A stretch of DNA of 64,000 nucleotides from Trissonchulus latispiculum (taxonomy: Eukaryota; Nematoda; Enoplea; Enoplida; Ironidae): contig JASAND010012549.1 of NCBI GenBank assembly GCA_030248195.1, forward strand, positions 44,420 to 108,419, written 5' to 3'. Of the stretch, positions 32,988 through 44,589 are shown piece after piece. The notes under the pieces were generated by a model, which worked only from the letters and a program-made list of their open reading frames with translations, was not told where the DNA came from and ran no database searches. Every line of letters starts with the position of its first letter. Within the stretch, counting starts at the first letter, position 1. A program made the position numbers and the translations under genes.

Positions 32988-35900
32988 GGTCAGAGGAGAT
33001 GATCTGAGCACAACAGCAAACACCACTCGTTGAGGGCCACTTGAGTGCATTATGCTCGGCCTGAAATTGCACATTAGGAACGCATTATAGGACTTTACAG
33101 GAGGCCCCTTTTGGCCTGATTTTCCTTTTATTTGGCCTTCGGGCCTTAATTTTTATTGTTGATTTGCTACCAAGCCACGGCCAAATTGGCCATAATTTTG
33201 TAGGGGCTTTATGCCCAAATTTTGGCCCTTTTATATGCATTTTTGGGGTTTTGTAAAGGATGGGGATTTTGAGTGGGGACCCTCCTTTGAGTGAGTTAGG
33301 AGGTCCCTTGGTTACGACCTCAAATCAGAAATGAGTTAGGGCTAGGAATTACTTCTCCCCACAGCCGGCAATTAGGAATTGCTGGCCATATTCGTCAGGA
33401 AGGCGCTAAATATCAAGAGTTGATGTTTAATCATAACTGTTTTATTTTAGCCTTAGGTCGGCTTGTCTAAAAATTAGTAGGATGTAAAAGCAGAATCGTT
33501 TTAAACAACTCCCTATTGAGCTATTTTGAGGGGAATGGCTGATTTCCCCATAATTAATTTAATTGTAGAAGCTGTCCTTAGCGAAATGTGTTTGTAGTTG
33601 TTTTAAATAATAATTGCCTGAGCAATTATTACTCGTTCACGCTTTCGCAAAACTCATACCAAGTTTTAAAGCCTCAAATTCTAGCGAAACTTCCAAAGTT
33701 CATTTTAATTATGAAACTTGGAAGATGGAAGTCAAGTTAATAACTAAGTCAATTACTCAAAATGTGCATACAAAAGTAGATAGATTTAGGTAGGGAAATG
33801 CCAGGATTTGTATTACGATGTTTAGTTGTCCGTGTAATCGTTGATATGATTGTGAATAGTGTGAATGTGATCTCCAAATTTACGTAAAATTGGCTTCTTG
33901 GGTAAATTCCTTATGGATTGTGGGGTTCCAAGGTTAGCCTCATTTCTAGAGTGTGAATTGTAGACAGAAATTGTGTAACTGTGAGTGTGAATGACGGCAT
34001 ACCATGTAAACTCCCTTTGTTCGATAAGGGTTTTGGGACTGCCACAATGAATGGACGGACAAACGCTCAGATATTAGGCAGGAATTGGGCCAAATTGAGT
34101 AGCAATTTGGTCCCTAACCGTAATTATTTAGAACTTTAGAACTTGATTACGTTTAAAACTTAGATGTATGTTTGACGCGAAACTGCTAATTTTGGAGTAA
34201 ATGTAGTGTGAATTTTCGCAAGAATGTTGGAATATTCGGTTGTTTGGAACAAATTTGCAGCCTAGGGTCACGGGGACCCCGAATTAGGTCTGCAAATCTG
34301 CTGGGTTTCCGGTCATCCGTGTAGGTTGCCCTGCGATTAGGGGACGGATGAGCCGCATTCATCGAATCCAGAACTAACCTAATCGGAGTCATAACAGGAA
34401 TAATGCACAAATTAACAGGAAATTCGCCACAATTAAGTATTTTACAGCAGATGTCCGATTAGCGGACTAGCAGGTTACTTAGTTTTAATCCAGAAAACAA
34501 TTCTAGTCTTGTTGTGTTGGTAAATTACTGGTTGGAAAGTGCTTAGTTTAAGTGTAGTTTTAGTTAGGAATAAGCATATTGCTCGTCTTGTTTAAAACGG
34601 TAATTAGTTTATGTTTCGCAACCTTAAACACCCCAATTATGTCAGCCATGATGCTCAGTTTTGAAAAGTAAAAGAATGAACTAAATTGAAGGAAAAGTAT
34701 TGTTGTTATAAGTAATATTTGTAATGAAGTGAGCAAGAACCGTGTAATGAAGTGAGCAAGATCCAAGACACGATCTACTCTAAACTCTAAACTCTAATCT
34801 CTTCTTTACACGGAAGGTCAGCACGTCTGTTCGCAATGAAGCAGACTTAAGCACCAGATCTCTGAAAGGTGGTTTTCCAAAATCAGAGATTCTCTGCAGC
34901 CAACCTTAGTAGGGGTCTTCGTCGGTGAGTTCGTTTGAGGCTCCTGATTTGATTTCCAGTTGAACAGCACGAGGGGTCAGCACTTGCTTCCGTGGTGATT
35001 TCCAGTTGAACAGCAAGAGGGGTCAGCACTTGCTTCCGTTAAAAGCACTGGATTTTGGATGAGTTCCTCACTGGATCTTCGGCTCTTTCTGGTGATCAGC
35101 AGCAGCAGCTGCACGGTAAACGCACCGTATGTGAAGGCTAACGCGCCTTTATTATTAGCGATAAGGCTCAACGGTAAACGCACCGTAGTTGAAGGCTAAC
35201 GCGCCTTGGTAGCTTGTAATAAGACTCAGTAACTAACGAACGGATAATTTAATGAAAACACTACAGGTATAATTAGTACAATTCTGTGCGTTCAAAATAA
35301 CAGTTACTACAGTACTAACGGTTAGGTTACAGTACAATCAGATACAGTACAGGTTTACTGTACCAGAGTTGCCAGATACTTTCCCTGTAGATTACAATTA
35401 ATATTATTCCAATTTGGAATAATATTACAAACTTTGATTAAGTTATTGGGACAAGGTCGATACTCTTAATGCCTTTTACACCCTTCTACTCTACTAACTC
35501 TTTCTACCGATTACTTAACTCAAGTTCCCTATATGCTGTGTGTTACCCTATATGCTCGTGCTTTGTTACTCTTTATGCGTCCCCTTACACTAGGACTGTC
35601 AAACTAGTATCACAATAAACTAAGTTACTAATTATTAACCTAGGGACGGTCTTTGGGTGAGCCCCCGAAAGTCGGTCACCGCTTTCGCTCCGACACTCAG
35701 TTCAGGGATGCTATGTGAGATAGAATTTGAGGATGAGCGAAACAGATGGGAGTTGGGAGGTCCTTCCTTACTTATTACTAATTTGGTCTAGTTTAACACA
35801 GTTATACAATAATGGTCTTCTGGTCTTCTGGACAGGAATCAAAGCAAGAGGGCCGGGGTGACGATTTCGGAATCGAGAATGCAGGAAGTTGACATCTTAG

Positions 35901-37118
35901 ATTGAAAATGGTGCTTGGGGAGTCAATGAAAGTTCGCTCTGTATAGGTTTTAGGTCTAGCCCAACTTGGATCAGGTTCTGATTGCCGCAAGCTGCTTCCT
36001 TCTCTAATCACTGAATTAGCAAGGCCGATTGATCAATGTACCTTCTGACTATACTGAATGACGGATTCTACCAAAGACTGATTCACGAACAGGACGACTT
36101 CCGGTCCACAGATACCAAAGATTACTAACTGAGCAGGAATTCACTATCTACCGCAGCTAACGTCTAACGATCCAGATGGGCAGCTTCACAGTCAGATCCG
36201 CACCTGAATCAAATGGGTTAAAACCCATTAGTACAAGGTCACGGTGCGGGAATCGAACCCAGCAACCATTACTCGTTCTTTTGCTTTCCTGGCCCAAAAT
36301 GTGCATTTTGGGCCCTATTTGAACTTGTGAATTGACGAAATGACACCAAACCATTGGCTATTGCCTTTTTGACAAAATTAACCGTTCTTCGTAAATTCTT
36401 GTCACAAAACAGGCCTTCTTGGCCATTTTAGAGTACAACTTGTTGATTTTGGTTAAGCTTGGGGCGATTCTTTGTGCAGACAAAACGATTCGTAATGTTC
36501 TCACGTCCGGACCCAAATTAGATCTTAATGACTTGCAATTGGTTAACTGATTAACTTAAAATAGAACCCAACTGGCTGACTGTGAGTGAGTTTTCGCATG
36601 TGATTAGTTTTCATCAGTTTATGCAAAAATACAAAAACTCACTCACTCACTGTCTCAGCAGCCATTCTACGCAGTCCCTACTTACCGACCTACCGACCTA
36701 GCCGAACTAAATAACTAACTACTTTCCACATAACTACCTAAGAAGCTCGGGGAACCGTACCGAACCGCTATTCGATCCGGCGCTGGCAACCCTGGCAGCC
36801 AGCCGAGTGATAGACGCGCAATCTACCACCCTTTCACTTGAGCTTGTTTAAATTTGTGCAAAACTGGTATATAAATTAGAGGAATTTTGAAGAACATGAA
36901 TTTGAGCAAAAGTTATATATTCTTGTAGAGCTTGAAAAACTGAACATTTTTTGTGCTTACAGCACCAAAAATGTTAAGTAATTAGTGAGAAAAACATAAT
37001 TAAAGTTCGCTTCTACATATGCATAATTTGCGCATATAATGCACTAATTGAACTGCACACGTGCTGGGTTGCTAAATTGCTTTCCTATATAGGCTAGCCT
37101 GAACTTGTTCTAATTGTA

Positions 37119-37188
37119 ACCCGTGTAGCTCAATGGATGAGCACTGGATTCTAGTCCAGGGAATCTGAGTTCGAATCTCAGCACGGGT
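37119..37188 (+). tRNA. tRNA-like gene, copy 2
   Basis: Identical to the tRNA-like gene at 32674-32743, including the six-base TTCTAG anticodon loop, both pol III boxes and the TTTT tract after it. Because it lies inside the duplicated unit, its identity may reflect recent duplication rather than selection. Confidence 0.6.
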
Positions 37189-37259
37189 CTATTTCTTTTG
37201 CTTAGCTTGGACTATTGTTTTGTGTTGCAAAACTGAGCATTATAACCGGCATGACTTAA

Positions 37260-38267
37260 GGTGCTGGTATCGTATTGTGCAGTGCTTTTGTAGGTATTTT
37301 TTGAAACGCCAGAAGTTTCGCAATTCTGTGAGTTGGAAAGAGCTTGATATCTCATTTTAAAGCTCATAATCTGTAGATTCTCATGAAAGTACGAAACTAG
37401 TAAAAATCCCCAAAAAATAGCGAAAATTTTCTGACATACTGACATCTGACAGGCTGAGTATAGACCAAAAATTTTTGAACATCGATTTCTCAAAACTGTG
37501 AAATGAGCCAAAATTTTTTCTTGTGCTGTCCTATAAAGGACATGTGGGCCGAGGGACATTTTTTTGGATTTGGCTTAGCAGGTCTTAACGGCCAAGAAAA
37601 TCCATTAAATGTGCGGTGACACGAAATTTTGCAACTTTGCATTGAGTTTTCTCGCAACTGGAGATGTTTTAGCTCAAACCAAGAAAAATGTCCCTCCGCA
37701 ATAGTGCGAATTCTCATTTTGCCAAAAATCACGCGAATCCATTGGGTAGTTTTTGAGAAATCGATGTTCAAAACAAAATAATCGCAGTTTTGCCAAAATG
37801 GTTTTTCGGCCAAATCTCTAGCTTAGGGCAACAAACTCCGGCTAATAGGCATTGATAAAATGTGCAATGAGACTGTGTATCGATCGAGTATAAATAAACC
37901 AAAATTGTCCGTACGATTTGGCAGTAATTTTGAAAAAACTAATTTTCTCGAAAACGGCCATTTTTGGACCCCAAAAATCGTTTTTTGCTTATACTGACTT
38001 AACCACTAGAGATAGCTCAAAAGTTGTAAAAGCAAAAATGTTTATTTTTGCGCCCTCTTTCCAGCCATACCAACCAATCTGGTGTCTCGACTATGGGCTG
38101 AGAGAATAATGGCAAAAACCAAAAGTTTCTTATCTTTGCACCTAAAAATCCGGGACTGGTCCCAGAATGTTAAAGAGCACGAAAATAATGTATTTGGAAA
38201 GTTTCATCCACTTTCATGAAGAATTGAAGCTTGTAGGTTCGAATTTACACAAAGCGATACCAGCACC
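37260..38267. mobile_element. piggyBac-like non-autonomous element at TTAA
   Basis: Perfect 13-bp terminal inverted repeats GGTGCTGGTATCG bound a 1,008-bp insertion flanked by TTAA on both sides (37256-37259, 38268-38271). The corresponding place in unit 1 (near 32815, GACTTAAGCAATT) has one TTAA and no insertion, so the precise empty site is visible. No transposase is encoded. TTAA target choice and short TIRs fit the piggyBac superfamily. A truncated relative is at 25235-25909. Confidence 0.88.
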
Positions 38268-38451
38268 TTAAGCAATTAAAGCTGCAAATCTAACTTTTTA
38301 GTAACTATTATAAGCAAGATAATGGGTACCCTTGTTCCTAACTAAAGCTACGCAAAACAACCTCTTTCTAACTAACAATATGACAATACGACATAGCTAA
38401 GATCACCTTGTTAAATTATAACCAAATAACCTTATGGTCCGCTAATCGGAC

Positions 38452-41205
38452 ATTTATTATGAGGTGTTTAACTATGATAAATTTCTCATTATTTTATGCA
38501 TTAGCTACATTCCTAACTCGGTTAGTGCTGGATTTCATGGTTGCGGCTCATCCGCCCCCTAATCGCAGGGCGACCTACACGGATGACCGGAAATCCGACA
38601 GATCTGCAGACCTAATACGGGGTCCCCGTGACCCTAGGCTGCAGAATCTGCCCTAACCGTCAAACATGGCAATATGTAGACAGAACTTCACACTAAATTC
38701 ACTCCGAAACTGGCAATTTTACGTCAAACACGCGTCTAGGTTATAACCGAAATAAAGTCCTGATTAGTTGCGATCAGGGGCCAAATTGCTACTCAATTTG
38801 GCCCAGTTCCTACCTAATATCTGAGTAATTTCGCATTCACTCTGGCGTTTCCAAGACCCTTATCAGACAAAGGGAGTTTACATGGTATGCCCTCAATTAC
38901 ACTCACAATCACACAATTTTGGTTCAGAATCCACACTCGAAAAAGGGCTAAACTTGGAACCTCATAATCCATAAGGAATTTACCCAAGAAGCCAACTACG
39001 TAAATTTAGGATTCACAGACACACAATCAGGGTCACAATCACACCAACAATTACACAAACAACTGAATAGCATAATACAAATCCTAACACTTTCCTACCT
39101 AAAGCTACCTATTCTTTGTATGCATCTTCTGTCGTAGTTTGGGATTAACAGGTCTTCGTCTGGAGCCCAAAATTTGTAAGCTTGAAATTTCAACCGAGAC
39201 TATAAACTTTGAAACTTTGAAATTTTTGCTGGAAAGCTAAACGAGTAATAATTGCTCGGCAATAATTACTAAACAACAATAACCAGTTCCGCTAAGGACA
39301 GCTTGATTAAGTTAACTTTGGGGAAGCCGGCCATTCCCCTCAAAAAGCTTAATAATTAGTAATTAAAACAGTTTCTGGATTTTAATTCCTATTAGTTTTA
39401 GGTAGCCGACCTACACAAGTTACACTGCACAATTACAAACAATATTTTCAACTTCAGTAGCGCCTAACTTTATGAATACGGCCGGCAATTCCTAATTGCC
39501 GCCTGTGGGGAGAAACTGTTCCTACTATAACTCAGGCTCAACATGAGGTCATAGTCAAAGGACCTCCTAACACGGCTCAAGGGTGGGTCCCCACTCAAAA
39601 TCCCGTTATTACTAAAATAAACCCCAAAAACACGAAAAAAGGAAAAAATGCCTGGCCACGAGGGCTCACTGATTAAAATGAAAATAAAACACTGGCCACG
39701 AGGGCTCGCTGACTTAAATGTAAAAAATAAAATACTGGCCACGAGGGCTCGCTGATGCAAAAGGTAAAAACTGGCCACGAGGGCTCGCTAATTTTCAATT
39801 AATGATGAGCCAAAAGGGCTATATTTTGATTAAAAGTTTGAGGCCCGAAGGCCGAATAACAAAGGTAAAATAGGCCGAAAAAAAGGCCATCTGAAACCTA
39901 TAAAAGGTGCGTTTCTTGTGCGTCTGGCCGAGCATAATACGCTCAAATGGCCCTAGATCGTGCGTGTCTTTGCTTCGTGTTCACTCATGTCCTCTCCTCT
40001 GACCTGTGTGGGCCAGAGGAGGTCCTAACTCGTGGTCCTATGGGGGGGTGAAAAGTGCGTTGGGGATTCTCCGGCCAAAACGCTGGCACACCAGGAGACG
40101 TACTGAGAGAGGGGGGATACACGGCCGCTCTCGGCCGGAGCTGAAGCAAAGACTGACTGGAAATTTTGAATTTCCAGTCAGCCGACCTCACGCCTGTTGC
40201 GGGTCTCTGAAGCGAACGGGATTTCCAGACTCTTCTGGAAATCCCCTTTGTGAACGCAGACCCGACGTGGGCTGTTTGCACGCCTGGGGTGACCGACTTT
40301 CGGGGGCTCACCCAAAGACCGACCCTAGGTTATTCTTCAGTAAATTAGTTTATTGTGATACTAGTTTGACAGTCCTATTGTAAGGGGACGCATAAAGAGT
40401 AACAAAGCACGAGCATATAGGGTAACACATAGCATATAGGGAACTTGAGTTGAGTAATCTGTAGGAAGAGTTGATAGAGTAGAACGGTGTAAAAGGCGTT
40501 AAGAGTACCGACCTTGTCCCTATAATCCTATAAGTCTGTAATATTATTCCAAATTGGAATAATATTAATAATAACCTAAAGGGAAATATCTGGCAACTCT
40601 GGTACAGTAATTTGGTACTGTATCAGCTTGTATTGTATTTGCACTGTTTATATTGTAATAGCTTACCCTTTGAACGCGCCAATTGTAATAATTACACTTG
40701 AACTGATTTCATTAAATTATCTGTGTGTGTTAGTTACTGAGTCTTATAGCAAGCGAATAAAGGCGCGTTTGCCTTCGAATTCGGTACGTTCACCGACTAC
40801 AAACCAGTGAGGCGCGTTTGCCTTTGAATACGGTGCGTCTACCGTTTAGCCACTAATCGCAGAAATTCAGGACCGAATCAGCATTTGTTTTCCTGGCAAT
40901 CTCGAAGTAGAAGAAGCTACCGCTGAAGTCATCCAAATCCAGTGCTGTTGATCAGAAGCAAGTGCTGACCCCGCTTGCTGTTCAATTGGAAATCCGGAAC
41001 CTCAACCGAACTCACCGACGAAGACCCCAATTAAGGTTGGCTGCAGAGAATCTCTGATTTTGGATCACCACCTTTCAGAGATCTGGTGCTTAAGTCTGTT
41101 TCATTGCGAGCAGACGTGCTGACCTTCCGTGTAACTGAGAGATTAGAGCTTAGAGCAGATCGTGTCTTGGATCTTGCTCACTTCATTACACATAGTATGA
41201 GGCAT
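38452..41205. repeat. Inverted, diverged third copy of the large repeat
   Basis: 38452-40290 is the reverse complement of sequence matching about 28250-30008 (CTAATCGCAGGGCGACC; GGGGATTCTCCGGCC). 40290-41205 is the reverse complement of about 30300-31250 (GGGGGCTCACCCAAAGACCG; TTTATTGTGATACTAGTTTG). These blocks are adjacent in the opposite order to that in unit 1, and the 1.7-kb tRNA-bearing part is missing. Divergence is clearly greater than between units 1 and 2. Confidence 0.8.
39652..39791. repeat. Minisatellite, GGCCACGAGGGCTCGCT
   Basis: Four copies of TGGCCACGAGGGCTCGCTGA, separated by A-rich spacers of 15-25 bases. Found only in the inverted third copy. The corresponding stretch in units 1 and 2 (28690-28800) has GGCC-rich but non-tandem sequence. 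Confidence 0.75.
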
Positions 41206-41361
41206 GTTTAAAATCTAATTAAGTTTCAATAGGTAGTCAGATTTTAAACAGATTTTAAATATATTTAAGTTGGTGCAATACTCTGTTCACTTAAATATAT
41301 TTAACATCTGCTTAAACTCTAATTTAGCTAATTAGATTTTAAACACATTTGGTGCAATCGG
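41206..41361. repeat. Small palindromic element, TTTAAAATCT motifs
   Basis: GTTTAAAATCTAATTA at 41218 is mirrored by TAATTAGATTTTAAAC near 41334-41349. Inner AGATTTTAAA and AAATATATTTAA(G/C) repeats and GGTGCAAT occur twice. It looks like a roughly 150-bp MITE at the edge of the inverted copy. Confidence 0.5.
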
Positions 41362-41815
41362 GTGTAAGTTTCTTGACGAAAACAGACTAGCATGGGCAAA
41401 ATAGGTTCCGCATTAAAGTTTGTCTTCACATGCCATCTCTTCGAGACGAACGGCCCCGAAAGGCCAAGATGGTGTCTGCTCCAGCTTCCCATTGTGGTGA
41501 CAGCTTCCAGGCGACGTAGCGAGAGTCATACTAGCTATGACTGATGGGGAGAAGCAAAGAAACGCATATAATGGGAAGACCATTGACGCGCCCGGAGAGA
41601 AGAAGAAGAGAGAAGACGAACGGCCCCCGATCAGATCGAACCGAATCGACCATACTTAGCAATGATGGAACACCAATCCACCTTCCCATTGCATTGAGGT
41701 ATAAACGGGCAGAAAGTGAAACTTCGACGGGCGGAGTTGAGGAAAATCTAACACCGCAACCACCATATTTCCGGATTCCAGCATCGTTGACTTAAAGGGG
41801 CGAGTATGAGCCCGC
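41362..41815. other. Unassigned, with a SINE-like piece
   Basis: No gene. GGTGTCTGCTCCAGCTTCCC at 41470 with the following GACAGCTTCCAGGCGACGTAG resembles 53740-53790 (GGTGTTTGCTCCAGCTTCC, GACAGCATTCAGGCAACATAG), marking a shared dispersed repeat. Confidence 0.45.
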
Positions 41816-41817
41816 CT

Positions 41818-42800
41818 TCATTGTTGAGTTGAGTTGAGAATTAAGTTGAGATTTGAGAATCCAGCCGATGGGACCACCGGAAGTAAATAAAGCACCCGAA
41901 AAATCGGGAAGATCACACACTCAGACTCGAGTTGAATCCAAAGAGGACACCTTTGACTTGATGCTGGCGCGAATTCAGGCACGGCCAGGAATAGGGAAGG
42001 GTAAGCTGACCAAGATGGAAGGATAGGAGGTGCTCTCAAGCAAAACACGGATGCAGGTTTCAAGAAATTTCCAGGAACGGTGCCACATAGAAGGTTCCAT
42101 CTGGACCACATTGATGACACAATTGAACACGATGAAACGAAAGGATTGGGGGCGAAATCCATAATAGATGTAAGAAGCGATCAAATCCTGGAATAAACCA
42201 CCAGACATTGGAAGGATGTCACCATCCTCCGCCGCAGCGCCCTGGCGAAATTTACTGTCGGAGACAATCAGGACAGTTTTGATTACGTACGTAGGGTTGG
42301 AACCAGTGGGAGGGCTGATAACCTGACACAACACTCAATATCCCAGAGGACCGAAAACCGGCCCAAGGAACAGTGTTCAGCAATTTTCAGGAGAAGCTTC
42401 CCATAAAGGTTAAACCCATGTTCCCCCGGCTGGCGTTGTGTCAGAGCGTTAGAAGGGAGACCACCTAACCACACGTAGTCATTAGAACCCGCCGTCAGGT
42501 ACAGCAAGGAAAGTACGCTGCCCCACCAAGGAAATAAGTTTCCAGATTTCATGAAGGAGTTGGTCGAAAACCGGATCATGAGTAGCAAAGTAGACGAGAA
42601 TAGCATGGTACACATCGGAAGAATGGTAAACCCATTCTGCCGACAGCTTGTGGCCAAGTTGCAAAGCAACGGATTTACAATTATTCAAATTGGATAGAAC
42701 ACACGGATCCATTAGGAAGGCCTCGCCCAAGAGGAATTGTTGGTGCTGAATAAAAGCTATGTACCAGAAGGCCATATCCACGTACTCTACATGACAATCT
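41818..42800 (-). pseudogene. Degenerate coding remnant, possible SGNH-like domain
   Basis: Overlapping minus-strand frames of 111-128 residues run through this stretch with stops and frame changes between them. One segment (42334-41975) has VLIVSDSKFRQ, then a GG-x-L-x-DLI stretch, then RFIVFNCVINVVQ and ILVSLPFPIPGRA. These resemble, in order, the GDS block, the Gly block, the GxND block and the later conserved strand of SGNH hydrolases, but the catalytic residues are not clearly kept. It lies beyond the Gypsy-like integrase remnant on the same strand, separated by the element at 42801-44462. Function is not claimed; assignment is tentative. Confidence 0.35.
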
Positions 42801-44462
42801 GGGGCCGATTTCACCATTAGTCAAAAGTTCACAAGCCACAACTTGTGAACTTGTGACTTGTGGCCACAAGTTACCCACAATTGGATTTCATCAAAATTTG
42901 CAGACAACTTGTGGCCACAAGTTACAAGCCACAAGTAAATGACAGACAAGCACGCTGAAATGACGTCAGAGCTCACAAGTTCAGGAAAGTGCTTGTAGGG
43001 AAAGAAGAGGCCAAAATAGAAGCAATTTGTTACCAAAGAACTAGAGTAAACAAAAAACAATAATTCAAGAATTATGCAACGAACGGAAGACTTTTCGAAA
43101 GTTAAATTGGTCAGTAATTAAATAAGCAAATAGGAAATAAAGAAATGGATACAAGAAAAGTAAATTAACTAAAGAATTGCCACATTTAGATGAAACCAAT
43201 GAAAATTGTATAAATCAGCGTAAATAATCAGTGTAATATTGAAAAAGTTTCAAATGTATACCAAAATTTGGTCCTGCAAATTTCAGTAAAATTTAGGTAA
43301 TTTCATTTGTTAATTGTTCAACTTTCGAGAAAGTGTCATCGTCCTTCAGTAAACGAGTAAATTCATTTAACATTAATTTTTTATTAATTAAAATTGAGTG
43401 CCACAAGTGATACTTTGACTTGTGGAATTTTGCAGCTGTTTGCAGGAATTTGTGAACTTGTGACTGCTTGTGGCTTGACGAAACCGGCCTAGTCCTACGG
43501 AGGCACTTTCAGAATACCACTGAGGCACTCTAAGTACTACAGAGGCACCTGTACTATAGAGGCACTTTTGTGTCCTACGCAGGCACTTTTGTGTCCTATG
43601 CAGGCACTTTATGCGCTATAAAGTCACTTTGTACTATGGAGGCACCTTTTTGTCCCTGAACAGTTGCACTTTAATCTGAAATTAATCTTACACATAGAGT
43701 ACAAACGAAAATGAAGCATTGAACTAGGAGTCACGCGATATTTCCAACCAATAGTCTTCTAGATATATAATGCAGGTCTCAAAGGTCAAATTTGCACTTG
43801 TGTAAGTGCAAAGTGGAGCTACGTAGTAAATTGACTCGAGTTTTTGCATTAGTTTTAGTTGGAATTTTAGCTTTAGCTTCAATCCAAAAAACGAAAAATC
43901 AAGTTTCAAAAATGGTTAAAAAGCCAAGTTTTTGTTTACAGTATTCTTCAGGTTAGATAACCATGGTTTTGGTTTGTTTCTCAGCATTTTTTGGGCAAGA
44001 TCTCGATTTTTGCTGTCTTCAAATGAAATTTTGTCTTGTTATTTTCAAGGTTTAAAAACCCTATGTATTTGCGCAAAATTGAAATAATTGAATCTTCAGT
44101 AAAATTAACGTTTTAAAACCTTAGGATTTCAGTAGTTAATGATTTTGTATGGTAGTACAGTGCCTCTGTAGGACAGCATATATATATATAGTGCCTGTGT
44201 AGGATTGTAGAGTGCCTCTATAGGACAGTAAGGTGCCTGCGTAGTACAGTGCCTCTGTAGTACAGTTGGTGCCTGAAAGCGACAAGTGCCTCCATAGGAC
44301 ATAATCGACGAAACCGAAACTGGAAAATCAACTTGTGGGCAATTTGTCACAAGCAGGGACTTTGCTTGTGACTTGTGGCTTGTGACTAAAATCGTTGATG
44401 AAATCGAAATTGCTTGTAGCTTGTAAACTTGTGAACTTGTGACTAATGATGAAATAGGCCCC
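42801..44462. mobile_element. TIR element with CACAAGT motif array
   Basis: Ends GGGGCCGATTTCACCATTAG (left) and inverse of GGGGCCTATTTCATCATTAG (right). The 200 bp inside each end carry many ACAAGT/ACTTGT motifs in both orientations (ACAACTTGTGAACTTGTG, GTGGCCACAAGTTAC). The middle hosts another element, at about 43490-44300. Flanks read CTG/CAG, so the target duplication is unclear. The GGGGCC(T/G)ATTTCA ends match other elements here and suggest PIF/Harbinger-like MITEs. Confidence 0.8.
43490..44300. mobile_element. Nested element with GAGGCACTTT motif arrays
   Basis: The left part (43495-43660) has about eight copies of a CCTAYGSAGGCACTTT motif every 20-25 bases. The right part (44145-44300) has the inverse, AGTGCCTSYRTAGGACAG, about seven copies. 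The AT-rich interior has no recognisable gene. It sits inside the CACAAGT element. Confidence 0.75.
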
Positions 44463-44589
44463 AGATGGACGAGGATGCGGCGAGGATAGGATCTGGACAA
44501 CGGGTGATCCGAACCAATGGCAATTTGTCACAAACAAAAAACTAAAACAACAAAAAGTCTACACTACAAGTAATTACAAAAACTGTGGT

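Larger units (their letters stand above)
32988..38449. repeat. Large tandem duplication, unit 2 (with insertion)
   Basis: Repeats 28548-32987 head to tail, again starting GGTCAGAGGAG and ending GGTCCGCTAATCGG. It is longer because of a 1,008-bp insertion plus TTAA at 37260-38271. After 38449 the sequence turns into an inverted, diverged copy. No protein gene; identical short frames in both units follow from the duplication. Confidence 0.85.

Noticed and set aside
29742..34410. 74-aa minus-strand frame present identically at 29742 and 34186
   Set aside because: Identity is explained by the recent 4.44-kb duplication. The diverged inverted copy near 38560 keeps part of the frame only on the opposite reading, with no sign of coding constraint.
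28250..41205. Long terminal repeats of an LTR retrotransposon
   Set aside because: No TG...CA ends, primer-binding site, polypurine tract or coding interior could be identified, and the order of blocks does not fit LTR-interior-LTR.
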